This document shows positions 7,371 to 17,084 of a stretch of 20,236 nt of DNA, one piece after another. Where the stretch lies: the NCBI GenBank assembly GCA_011390035.1, contig JAABTE010000008.1:1-20236 (forward strand), given 5' to 3'. Below the pieces are notes generated by a model, which saw nothing but the letters and a program-made list of their open reading frames with translations, ran no database searches and was not told the DNA's origin. Each line of letters starts with the position of its first letter. Position 1 is the first letter of the stretch. This DNA comes from Desulfobacteraceae bacterium (GTDB taxonomy: Bacteria; Desulfobacterota; Desulfobacteria; Desulfobacterales; JAABSP01). Both the position numbers and the translations under genes were made by a program.

Positions 7371-8138
7371 TCAGTTCAAGCCGTTCGGTCCGGGCAAAAA
7401 CCGCCGCGTCTCCCCCGGCCCCGGCGCGAAGCCCCGTTCGATGAATGTGACGCGCCCATCCCCATCGATCATCAGCACCGAGGCGCACCGGGTTCCGTAC
7501 CCCGGGCTGTCGATGAAGATGGTCGAAAGCCGCCGTTCCCATTCCAGCCCAACCCCGGTTTCCGGAAGCTTGTTATCTGCGGGCCGATGCCGATCCATCA
7601 GGATGGCAAACAGCGCTTCTGGATCGATTCGATCCGATTGAAGGCATGCATCCAGCGCCGCCACCCCCCGCCGCACCTTGGGCCAGGGCGTGTTCAGCAG
7701 GCGATTGCTCAGGCCGTGAACCCCCGGCGGCACCGGCGCGGGCGGCCCGCCCCGATTGGAATAGTGATACAGATGATCGGCGTCGCCGGCCAGCAGATTG
7801 AAGCCGTTGTAGCGGCGGCCGGTTTCGGTCAGCTTGCTCAGGTAGCCGGCGGGGCTGTCCGTCGTTTTCAGAAACCCGGTCACCAGATCCCCCCGAGAGG
7901 GCGCGTCGGGCCGGATATTGGCGGGGTCACGGTAGTTGGTGAGGGCCGCGAAGCGGCCGGCGCGGGTCACGCCCATCCAGGTGCCGCCGGCGGAAAGATC
8001 CCGGCCGGCCAGGATATCCGGATCATCCTTCCAGAAATCGAGGGGCGCGGCCGGCCGATGATGAAACTCGTCCCGGTTGGCCGCCACGATCAGCCGGTAA
8101 TCGGGATGCGCCTTCCAGGCCAGCAGGATCAGGCACAT
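7371..8138 (-). CDS. NRDE family protein (TANGO2-like)
   Basis: The 255-residue protein begins MCLILLAW and has the signature Asn-Arg-Asp-Glu at 21-24 (VAANRDEFHHRP), then AGRDLSAGGTWMG (44-56), ALTNYRDP (65-72), RGDLV, YNGFNLLAGD and HGLSNRLLNTPWPKV. This order defines the NRDE family, related to eukaryotic TANGO2. Cys2 right after the start is reminiscent of the N-terminal nucleophile of Ntn hydrolases, an inference from the family fold. The physiological substrate of bacterial members is not established; the eukaryotic relatives are linked to acyl-lipid and haem handling. The length is normal. It is transcribed alone and converges on the 405-residue gene with a 31-base gap. No clear promoter or ribosome binding site was found. 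Confidence 0.9.
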   Translation of the reverse strand: MCLILLAWKAHPDYRLIVAANRDEFHHRPAAPLDFWKDDPDILAGRDLSAGGTWMGVTRAGRFAALTNYRDPANIRPDAPSRGDLVTGFLKTTDSPAGYLSKLTETGRRYNGFNLLAGDADHLYHYSNRGGPPAPVPPGVHGLSNRLLNTPWPKVRRGVAALDACLQSDRIDPEALFAILMDRHRPADNKLPETGVGLEWERRLSTIFIDSPGYGTRCASVLMIDGDGRVTFIERGFAPGPGETRRFLPGPNGLN

Positions 8139-8532
8139 CCCGCGCCAGCCCGCCGGTTGACGGTTCGCTTCTCAGGAAGGGGAGCGCCCTTGCCGGACGG
8201 GTCGGCGGTTCCCCTCTGGCCGGACTTTTCTTTCCACTGCTGGGGCAATCGCACTAACATCTTCCAGAATATGCCGTTTTTCCCGATGATAATCAATCCT
8301 TTTTTTCACCCCTTCAAGATGGTGCCGCCCACCTATGACGGCGCCGACCGGCCGCCATACACCGCAAGCCCTTTGAGAATACCGCTTTCGCCTTATTTCC
8401 GCGTCGATGCCGGCTCTGTAGGCTTTGGCTTATGATGGACCATTTTTTCATGAGCGCGGATAACGCGCCGGAGTCGATGGATTCGGCGGGGCCGGAAGCC
8501 AGAAGACGGAAGCCGGAAAAAGAAAACAGGCC
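8139..8532. other. 394-bp stretch with no recognisable gene
   Basis: Between the start of the NRDE gene and the HEPN gene I see no convincing coding sequence on either strand. The long open frame crossing into it on the plus strand is the complement of the NRDE gene and its translation here is proline-rich and unlike a protein family. The second half becomes more AT-rich, with runs of T near 8292 and 8443 and a purine-rich stretch (8497-8527) just before the HEPN start. The leader and promoter of the HEPN module should lie here, but no good -35/-10 pair was identified. Confidence 0.5.
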
Positions 8533-8985
8533 ATGACTTTCGGCTTGGCGTGCCTTATTTTAGACGAAGACGCTATTCGATATTCAACGATTCGCCTGGC
8601 GCTGGGGTCGGGCATTGAAGCGTTCATGCGGAAGGCGAGAAACAACCTTGCCGCCGCCCGGCACTGCTATGATGCCGGGCTTTATGATGCCGCCGCGAAC
8701 CGGGCATATTATGCGGCTTTTCAAGGGGCTGTCGCGGTTCTGGCCCACTACGGGGTCAGGAAGGACCGGCTGGACCATGAATGGGTCCAGGCGGAGTTCA
8801 GCGGCAGGTTGATCCAAAGAAGGAAAATCTTCACCGGAAAAATCAGATCCTATCTCTCGGACATGCAGGCGGTCCGAGATATTGCCGACTACAGCCGCGA
8901 AAATGTTTCTAAAAAGAGCGCCCGCAATCAGATCCGCAAGGCCGAGGAGATAATTCAGGAAATCGCCGGGGTGATGGAAAAATGA
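8533..8985 (+). CDS. HEPN domain protein (likely toxin-type partner of the next gene)
   Basis: The HEPN (PF05168-like) fold is indicated by a four-helix pattern: MRKARNNLAAARHCYDAGLY (32-51), the family hallmark AAANRAYYAAF (53-63), and RDIADYS at 115-121. HEPN proteins often act as RNases in toxin-antitoxin or defence pairs. The canonical R-x4-6-H active site is incomplete here: Arg115 is followed by Asp119 and Tyr120 rather than His, as in many members of this subgroup, so nuclease activity is uncertain. The first 31 residues are not typical and no clear ribosome binding site precedes 8533, so translation may begin at the ATG at 8626, giving 119 residues. Its stop overlaps the next start by four bases (ATGA). 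A small insular module surrounded by non-coding DNA fits a mobile two-gene unit. Confidence 0.85.
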   Translation: MTFGLACLILDEDAIRYSTIRLALGSGIEAFMRKARNNLAAARHCYDAGLYDAAANRAYYAAFQGAVAVLAHYGVRKDRLDHEWVQAEFSGRLIQRRKIFTGKIRSYLSDMQAVRDIADYSRENVSKKSARNQIRKAEEIIQEIAGVMEK

Positions 8986-9242
8986 TCAATTTTAAGCAGG
9001 AAGAACTGATTGATCGGCTGATGGAGGAGATCAAGGAAAGATATCCGGAAGTCGATCTTGTCAAGGTGATGGAAAGCGCGGAGACGCCATCGACGCTGTG
9101 GATCAAGGTAACCGCGCCCGAAGATGAGGACCGGGAGATCGAGATGAGGGAGTTTGCATCCGAGAAGGTTCTGGATATCCTTCTGGACTACGGGTATCAC
9201 ATGCTGGTGATGCCGACGCGGCGGGTGGCGGAATTCGCCTGA
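8982..9242 (+). CDS. Small partner of the HEPN protein, possible degenerate nucleotidyltransferase
   Basis: This 86-residue protein starts inside the stop of the HEPN gene (ATGA), so the two are translationally coupled. Its predicted order is a helix (residues 4-21, EELIDRLMEEIKERYP), a strand (24-30), a strand (38-45, TLWIKVTAP), a long acidic-basic helix (48-70) and a final strand (71-78, GYHMLVMP). HEPN genes are usually paired with a minimal nucleotidyltransferase (MNT) that has GS-x10-D-x-D. Neither the GS nor the DxD is present, but the layout, with a helix, a strand after the ERYP-V-D-L-V segment and a final GY-H-x-L-V strand, could be a shortened, inactive version. That is inference. 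The neutral description is an uncharacterised HEPN-associated small protein, probably its antitoxin or regulator. Confidence 0.8.
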   Translation: MINFKQEELIDRLMEEIKERYPEVDLVKVMESAETPSTLWIKVTAPEDEDREIEMREFASEKVLDILLDYGYHMLVMPTRRVAEFA

Positions 9243-9261
9243 TGCCTTAAACGCTGAAGAA

Positions 9262-9302
9262 GACGCATCCGGGTTCAAAAATAATCCAATCCCGGATGCG
9301 TC
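9262..9302. terminator. 12-bp stem hairpin after the HEPN module
   Basis: GACGCATCCGGG (9262-9273) pairs perfectly with CCCGGATGCGTC (9291-9302) across a 17-base AT-rich loop. It begins 20 bases after the stop of the HEPN partner gene and is the likely transcript end. There is no T run after the stem, so a processing site or protein-binding inverted repeat is also possible. Confidence 0.5.
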
Positions 9303-9347
9303 CGTTAACACCCTCTCATGCCCCCCCTTAACGCTTCGGAAACACCA

Positions 9348-9377
9348 TTGACCATCCCCCATATATATGGTATGGTC
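9348..9377 (+). promoter_or_regulatory. Promoter of the thiolase gene with overlapping palindrome
   Basis: TTGACC (9348-9353) and TATGGT (9371-9376) are separated by 17 bases, a plausible sigma-70 promoter with a weak -10. The spacer contains the perfect palindrome CCATATATATGG (9359-9370), and an outer pair GACCAT (9350-9355) / ATGGTC (9372-9377) flanks it. A dimeric regulator bound here would cover the promoter. The start at 9441 has AGGAGG at 9427-9432. Confidence 0.5.
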
Positions 9378-9440
9378 CCTCTTTTGTTTATGCGAGAAAA
9401 TCGACACTAAACGAACCGATCGCGACAGGAGGAGACATAG

Positions 9441-10727
9441 ATGAAAGAGGTGGTAATCGTAAGCGGCGCGCGCACGGCCATCGGCGCCTTCGGGGGCGGG
9501 TTGAAGGATGTTTCCGCCGTGGATCTGGGCGCCACGGTCATTCGGGAGGCGCTGCGGCGTGCCGGCGTGCGGCCGGTGGCCGGCGAGGTGAAGGCGGCCC
9601 TGGCGCCGGACAAGCTCAAGAGCCAGGGGCTGATCGAGCTGGAGAAGAAGGCCGGCGAGTGGGATGCGTCCCATGTTGCGGTGAGCGTCGATGAGGTGAT
9701 CATGGGCAACGTGCTCCAGGCGGGGCTGGGCCAGAACCCGGCACGCCAGGCCATGATCCGGGCCGGCATGGCCAAAGAGACGCCCGCCTTCACAATCAAC
9801 AAGGTGTGCGGCTCGGGCCTGAAGGCCATCGCCCTGGGCGCGTCGGCCATCATGACCGGCCAGGCCGAGGTCATCGTGGCCGGCGGCCAGGAGAACATGA
9901 GCCAGGCCCCCATGGCCCTGCCCAAGGCCCGCTGGGGCCACCGGATGGAGCTGACCGGCGTGGGCGAGGTGGTGGACCTGATGGTCTTTGATGGCCTGTA
10001 CGAGATCTTTTACGGCTACCACATGGGCCAGACCGCCGAGAACATCGCCGAGATGTACGGCATCGGCCGCAAGGAGCAGGACGAGCTGGGCGTGTTGAGC
10101 CATCAGCGGGCCATGGCCGGCATCAAGGAGGGGATCTTCGCCGAGGAGATCGTTCCGGTTACCATTAAAACCCGCAAGGGCGATGTGGTCTTTGACACCG
10201 ACGAGCGGCCCATGGAAACCAGCCTGGAGAAGATGGGAAAGCTCCGCCCTGCCTTCCGCAAGGACGGCTCCGTGACCGCGGGCAACGCCTCTGGCATCAA
10301 CGACGCGGCCGCCGCCGTGGTGATGATGACCGCCGAAAAGGCCGCCGAGCTGAAGCTTGAGCCCATCGTGAAGATCAAGGCATTTGCCGGCGGCGGGCTG
10401 GACCCGGCCTACATGGGCCTTGGCCCTGTTCCGGCCATCCGCAAGGCGCTTAAGGCCGTGGGCATGAAGATCGGCGACATCGACCTGATCGAGCTGAACG
10501 AGGCCTTCGCCGCCCAGGCCATCGGGTGCATGCGGGAGCTGGGCATTCCAAGCGACAAGCCCAACGAGCTGGGCAGCGGCATTTCCCTGGGCCATCCCAT
10601 CGGCGCCACCGGCGCCCGGCAGATGGTCACCGCCATGAATCAGATGAAGCGGAAGAATTACAAAACCGGCCTCATCTCCATGTGCATCGGCGGCGGCATG
10701 GGCATGGCCATGATCATCGAGCGGTAG
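9441..10727 (+). CDS. Acetyl-CoA acetyltransferase (thiolase) with N-terminal insertion
   Basis: Thiolases condense two acetyl-CoA or cleave acetoacetyl-CoA/3-ketoacyl-CoA. The 428-residue protein begins KEVVIVSGARTAIG and has the nucleophile Cys123 in NKVCGSGLKAI, GHPIGATGAR (384-393, His385) and the second catalytic Cys415 in CIGGGMGMAM. A usual bacterial thiolase has about 390 residues with its Cys near 88; here an insertion of about 35 residues, charged and helical (roughly 45-80, containing ALAPDKLKSQGLIELEKKAG), pushes it back. AGGAGG eight bases upstream supports the start. No dehydrogenase, crotonase or acyl-CoA ligase is beside it, so whether it serves acetoacetyl-CoA synthesis or degradation of fatty or aromatic acids cannot be decided. 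The chain-length specificity is also open. Confidence 0.95.
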   Translation: MKEVVIVSGARTAIGAFGGGLKDVSAVDLGATVIREALRRAGVRPVAGEVKAALAPDKLKSQGLIELEKKAGEWDASHVAVSVDEVIMGNVLQAGLGQNPARQAMIRAGMAKETPAFTINKVCGSGLKAIALGASAIMTGQAEVIVAGGQENMSQAPMALPKARWGHRMELTGVGEVVDLMVFDGLYEIFYGYHMGQTAENIAEMYGIGRKEQDELGVLSHQRAMAGIKEGIFAEEIVPVTIKTRKGDVVFDTDERPMETSLEKMGKLRPAFRKDGSVTAGNASGINDAAAAVVMMTAEKAAELKLEPIVKIKAFAGGGLDPAYMGLGPVPAIRKALKAVGMKIGDIDLIELNEAFAAQAIGCMRELGIPSDKPNELGSGISLGHPIGATGARQMVTAMNQMKRKNYKTGLISMCIGGGMGMAMIIER

Positions 10728-10838
10728 GAGCAGCCGGCGCGGGTTTTCTGTTGCATGAAACCGCCCGTTGTTATATAGATGACAAGTTGATTTAAAGGTC
10801 TGGCGGAACAGGCGCGAAAGCGAACAGGAGAAGCAAAG

Positions 10839-10997
10839 ATGGAAATTCCGAGAAAACTGGGTATGCTGGTCTTTTGTGGGGTGCCGGCCATCATCGGCGG
10901 CGGTATCGTTTACGCCCTTTTCGGCTCTTATGCGCCGGTGGCCGTTTACGAGCTGCTGCTGATCACGGCGGCCGGGGGGCTGGTGGCCAGAGCCTGA
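10839..10997 (+). CDS. 52-residue membrane protein
   Basis: This short frame has an ATG at 10839 preceded by AGGAG (10826-10830, eight bases away) and ends at TGA 10995-10997. The protein begins MEIPRKLGML, a short basic stretch, then has two hydrophobic segments (about 8-28 and 34-50) split by a GSYAP turn, and ends GGLVARA. It is probably a small inner-membrane hairpin with its basic N terminus in the cytoplasm. The family is not recognised. The good ribosome binding site, the membrane composition and the hairpin shortly after its stop support it being real. It lies 111 bases after the thiolase gene on the same strand and could be the last gene of that transcript. Confidence 0.62.
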   Translation: MEIPRKLGMLVFCGVPAIIGGGIVYALFGSYAPVAVYELLLITAAGGLVARA

Positions 10998-11035
10998 GGC
11001 GGCCATTGCCCGCTCCATCCTTTTGATCGAAAGCC

Positions 11036-11064
11036 GCCGCGCCATCCCAGCGGGATGGCGCGGC
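11036..11064 (+). terminator. Perfect 13-bp stem terminator
   Basis: GCCGCGCCATCCC (11036-11048) pairs with GGGATGGCGCGGC (11052-11064) around the loop AGC and is followed by CTGTTT, a weak T tract. It lies 38 bases after the 52-residue gene and 31 bases before the AI-2E family start. It looks like a rho-independent terminator for the thiolase transcript, but it could also sit in the leader of the next operon. Confidence 0.7.
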
Positions 11065-11095
11065 CTGTTTCCATAAAGGGGCTCCCCTGACGGAT

Positions 11096-12219
11096 ATGGC
11101 GCCGCGCAACCCGATTCTCTGGTTTTTCCTGGCCATATTCCTGGCCTCCTGCTTCATGGCGGGATGGCTGCTGTTGCCCTTTCTTTCGATCATTGTCGTG
11201 GCGTCGGTGGTGACCGGCGTTTTCAAGCCCCTTTACCTGCGTCTGGAAAAAAAAGCCCGCCCCGCCGTCGCCTCCTTTGCCACCTGCGTGGTTGTTTGCC
11301 TGGTGCTGTTCATCCCCATCGTGTTATTCGTGGGGATCGTTTCCAGGGAGGCGTATGAGATGTATCTGATGGCCCGCAGCGCCCTGTTCCGGGAACATAT
11401 TCAGGAACTGATCGCCGGCAGCCGCCTCTTCGAGCATGGGGGACGGGTGCTGGCCGGCGTGAACATCGGCTTTGCCGGCGAGGTGCTGGACCGGGCCATC
11501 CCGGAGATCGGAAAGATCGTGGGGCTGTTTCTGTACGAGCAGGCCAACGCCATCGCCTCTAATATCATCCGGTTTCTGGTCAACTTTTTCTTCATGCTGC
11601 TGGTGGTCTATTTTCTTTTGATCGACGGCGGCCGGCTGGTGGATTTTCTCATCGACCTTTCGCCCCTGCCCGATGAGCAGGATGAAAAGCTCATCGACAA
11701 GTTCAAGGATATGGTGGGGGCCATCCTGCTGGGAAACGGGCTCTGCGGCATTCTTCAGGGCGTCATCGGCGGCCTGGCCTTTGCCCTGGCGGGGATTCAA
11801 TCATCCTTCCTGTGGGGGGTGATCATGGCCATTGTGGCCTTTCTGCCCATCGTGGGCGTCGGCATGGTTTTCGTGCCGGCGGCCGCTTACCTGATGCTCA
11901 AGGGCCGGGTTGTCACGGGCATCGGGATGTTCCTTTTTTATGTGATGCTCTCCGGCGGGTTTGAATATATCTTCAAGCCGCGCCTGGTGGGAAAGCGGGT
12001 GCAGATGCACACCCTGCTGGTGTTTTTTTCCATCGTGGGCGGCCTCCGGCTCTTCGGCATCCTGGGCATCCTTTACGGGCCGCTGGTGGTCACCGCCTTT
12101 CTGACGCTCACGGAGATCTACCACTCCAGCTACCAGATGATGGTGGAGGCGGAGGGCGATGGCGGTCCCGGCGCGGGCGCCGGCCTCATTTACGGCATAA
12201 CCGAATCGAAAAATCGAAA

Positions 12220-12223
<4 letters not shown>
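11096..12223 (+). CDS. AI-2E family (UPF0118) membrane transporter
   Basis: The 375-residue protein is a polytopic membrane protein of the AI-2E / UPF0118 family, whose members include exporters of autoinducer-2 and Na+/H+ or other solutes. It has paired N-terminal helices (about 8-40), a third near 60-85, a long soluble loop (about 88-150), then a helix FFFMLLVVYFLLIDGG (162-177) with the family's conserved region, and further helices in the C-terminal half (about 215-345) including the glycine-rich ILLGNGLCGILQGVIGGLAF and a typical FKPRLVGKRVQMH turn. AAAGGGG lies 14 bases before the ATG, a long spacing, and no better start is seen. The stop overlaps the gyrA start by four bases (ATGA). 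The substrate is not predictable. Confidence 0.92.
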
Positions 12224-14982
<2,759 letters not shown>

Positions 14983-14983
14983 C

Positions 14984-16003
14984 ATGGGCAAACAGATGCG
15001 CATCGGCGTGGTGGGGGCCGGAAGCTGGGGAACGGCCCTGGCCAACCTGCTGGCGACGAAGGGATATAAACTGGATTTGTGGGTGTTCGAGCAAGACGTG
15101 CGCGAGCAGATCGCGGGCGAGCGGGAAAACAAGGTGTTTCTGCCCGGAGTCAGGCTGTCGGAAAACCTTTCCCCCACCAACGACCTTCACAAAACCGTCT
15201 CGGACAAGGACCTGGTACTCATCGTGGTCCCCTCCCATGTGATGCGGGAGACCAGCGGCCGCATGAGCGGCAAGCTGGCGCCGGACACCATCGTGGTGTC
15301 TGCCTCAAAGGGCATCGAGAACGGCACCCACCTGACCATGACCGGCATTCTGCGGCAGACACTGGCCGGCATGAACCCGGAGCGGCTGGCGGTGATCTCC
15401 GGCCCCTCCTTTGCAAAGGAGGTGGCCCGGGAGATGCCCACCGTGGTGACTGTTGCCGCCACCAGCCCCATCACCGCCCTGGCGGCGCAGGAGACCTTCG
15501 CCACGCCCCGGTTCCGGGTCTATACCAATGATGATCCCATCGGCGTGGAGGTGGGCGGCGCGGTGAAAAACGTCATCGCCATCGCCGCCGGCATGGTTGA
15601 CGGCCTGGGCCTGGGATTGAACACCCGGGCCGCCCTGATCACCCGGGGCCTGACGGAGATGCGCCGGCTGGGCGTGGCCATGGGCGCCAATCCGCGCACC
15701 TTTTCGGGGCTGGCCGGCATCGGGGATCTGCTGCTCACCTGCACCGGCGATCTGAGCCGCAACCACACGGTGGGCAAGCGCATCGGCCAGGGCATGAGGC
15801 TGGACGACATCCTGTCTGAGATGCGCATGGTGGCCGAGGGGGTCAAGACGGCCCGGAGCGTCTATAACCTGTCCCGCCGGCTTTCCGTGGAGATGCCCAT
15901 CAGCGAGGAGGTCTATCGCATCCTGTACGAGAACGATTCCCCAATGGCGGCCCTGGGCCGGTTGATGACCCGGGATCTGAAAGACGAGATGGAAGGTTTC
16001 TGA
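14984..16003 (+). CDS. gpsA: NAD(P)H-dependent glycerol-3-phosphate dehydrogenase
   Basis: GpsA reduces dihydroxyacetone phosphate to sn-glycerol-3-phosphate, the backbone precursor of phospholipids, in the cytoplasm. The 339 residues show the Rossmann motif GAGSWGTALA (11-20), SASKGIE (106-112, Lys109), ISGPSFAKEVA (138-148), the catalytic Lys195 in GAVKNVIAIAAG and NTRAALITRG (213-222). I take the ATG at 14984, with GAAGAGGAG at 14971-14979, as the start. The frame stays open for 118 codons further upstream, but that part is only the alternate frame of the repetitive gyrA tail. The length is standard. It begins one base after the gyrA stop and its own stop overlaps the radC start (TGATG), so it is translationally coupled to both neighbours. 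Confidence 0.97.
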   Translation: MGKQMRIGVVGAGSWGTALANLLATKGYKLDLWVFEQDVREQIAGERENKVFLPGVRLSENLSPTNDLHKTVSDKDLVLIVVPSHVMRETSGRMSGKLAPDTIVVSASKGIENGTHLTMTGILRQTLAGMNPERLAVISGPSFAKEVAREMPTVVTVAATSPITALAAQETFATPRFRVYTNDDPIGVEVGGAVKNVIAIAAGMVDGLGLGLNTRAALITRGLTEMRRLGVAMGANPRTFSGLAGIGDLLLTCTGDLSRNHTVGKRIGQGMRLDDILSEMRMVAEGVKTARSVYNLSRRLSVEMPISEEVYRILYENDSPMAALGRLMTRDLKDEMEGF

Positions 16004-16785
16004 TGGCGGGGGAAAAGCGACAGCCCAGGGTGGCGGACCGGCCCGTTGATGGTGCCCGTGCGCCGCACAAGGGCGCGGGCCATCGCGGCCGGCTGCGGCA
16101 GCGCTTTCTGGATGGGGGGCTGGAGGGCTTTCATGACTATGAGGTGATCGAGCTGCTGCTGACACTGGGCACGCCCCGAAAGGACTGCAAGGAGGCGGCC
16201 AAGGCGGCCATGGAGCGCTTCGGCACCCTTCAGGCGGTGATAGAGGCGCCGCTGGAGCAGCTTCTTGAAGTGCCCATGATCGGCCCGAGCAACCTGCTGG
16301 GCATCAAGCTGATAAAGGCGGTGGGGGACCGCTACCTGGAAAAGAAGCTGATCCTGACCGACCCCATCAGCAACTCCGCGTCCCTGTTCGAGTACCTGTA
16401 TCACACCATGCGGGACCGCAAGCGTGAGTGCTTCAAAACCCTGTTCCTGGACGCGAAAAACCGGGTCATTGCCGCCCGCACCCTGTTCGAGGGCACCCTG
16501 ACGGCCAGCGCCGTCTATCCGAGGGAGGTGGTGCGCGCGGCCCTGGATCATCACGCCGCGGCGCTGATCTTCGCCCACAACCATCCATCGGGTGATCCGG
16601 CGCCCTCGGGGGATGATATCGCCATCACCCGAAAGCTGCTCCGGGCCTGCCGGGTGATAGGCGTGACCGTCCACGAACACCTGGTAATCGGCGACAACCG
16701 GTATTTCAGCTTCGCCGACGCCGGCTACATCGCACGGATGAGCCGGGAGGACGGGGAGGACCGGGAGCTGGAGGAGATGCCGTGA
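16003..16785 (+). CDS. radC: RadC family JAB/MPN-domain protein
   Basis: The 260-residue protein starts with a basic, polar stretch (about 1-30), then a helix-hairpin-helix-like DNA-binding region (about 45-115, with ELLLTLGTPRKD and LLEVPMIGPSNLLGIKLIKA), then a JAB1/MPN+ domain. The JAMM metal motif H-x-H-x7-S-x2-D is intact: H192, H194, S202, D205 in AHNHPSGDPAPSGDD. JAMM proteins bind zinc and are often metalloproteases, but the function of bacterial RadC is unresolved; the original DNA-repair assignment was withdrawn. Its start overlaps the gpsA stop by one base, and its stop overlaps the GTG start of the next gene. This coupling gives no specific hint of function. Confidence 0.96.
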   Translation: MAGEKRQPRVADRPVDGARAPHKGAGHRGRLRQRFLDGGLEGFHDYEVIELLLTLGTPRKDCKEAAKAAMERFGTLQAVIEAPLEQLLEVPMIGPSNLLGIKLIKAVGDRYLEKKLILTDPISNSASLFEYLYHTMRDRKRECFKTLFLDAKNRVIAARTLFEGTLTASAVYPREVVRAALDHHAAALIFAHNHPSGDPAPSGDDIAITRKLLRACRVIGVTVHEHLVIGDNRYFSFADAGYIARMSREDGEDRELEEMP

Positions 16786-17084
16786 GCCGAGAGCGAAACC
16801 CTTACGCGCCCGAGTGCTTCGGGGATCTTTCCCGGGTCTTTCCCATGGGCGATGACGGCCTGCGGCACACGCCGGACAACTGCCTGACCTGCGCCATCAA
16901 GACCGAGTGCCTGCGGGCCGCCATGGACCAGACCGATGACGGCCTGAAGGCCCGGGAGGAATTCGTGGACCGGGCCTATGACGCCGGCATGATGGGCTTT
17001 CTGGAGCGCTGGTCACGCAAGAAGACGCTTCAAAAGCGGTTGGAGCAATCGGAAAAGACACGTGGTGAAAGGAGTGAGTCATGA
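16782..17084 (+). CDS. Small four-cysteine protein with WhiB-like cysteine spacing
   Basis: This 100-residue protein starts with GTG at 16782, overlapping the radC stop, and ends overlapping the pgk start by four bases, so it is tightly coupled. Its cysteines are C12, C34, C37 and C43, giving C-x21-C-x2-C-x5-C. That is the ligand pattern of the WhiB iron-sulfur regulators, and the sequence around it is also alike: C-F-G-D-L-S-R-V-F-P early on and NCLTCAIKTECLRAAM, close to WhiB's C-x-x-C-P-V-x-x-x-C. The second half is basic and helical (FLERWSRKKTLQKRLEQ) and could contact nucleic acid, but the WhiB G-[VI]-W-G-G turn is missing. Binding of a 4Fe-4S cluster or zinc is therefore inference. It is otherwise an uncharacterised small protein. 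Confidence 0.85.
   Translation: MSRERNPYAPECFGDLSRVFPMGDDGLRHTPDNCLTCAIKTECLRAAMDQTDDGLKAREEFVDRAYDAGMMGFLERWSRKKTLQKRLEQSEKTRGERSES

Noticed and set aside
7278..8435. A 385-residue plus-strand frame running over the NRDE gene into the gap
   Set aside because: Most of it is the complement of the NRDE gene, and the remainder (8139-8435) has no protein-like composition or family motif.
10751..10777. TTGCAT and TATATA as a promoter for the 52-residue gene
   Set aside because: The spacer is 15 bases and the -35 is weak, so it is not strong enough to list.
8955..11045. A 696-residue minus-strand frame opposite the HEPN partner and thiolase genes
   Set aside because: Its translation is His/Gly/Leu-rich low complexity and it covers the thiolase, whose active-site motifs lie on the plus strand.
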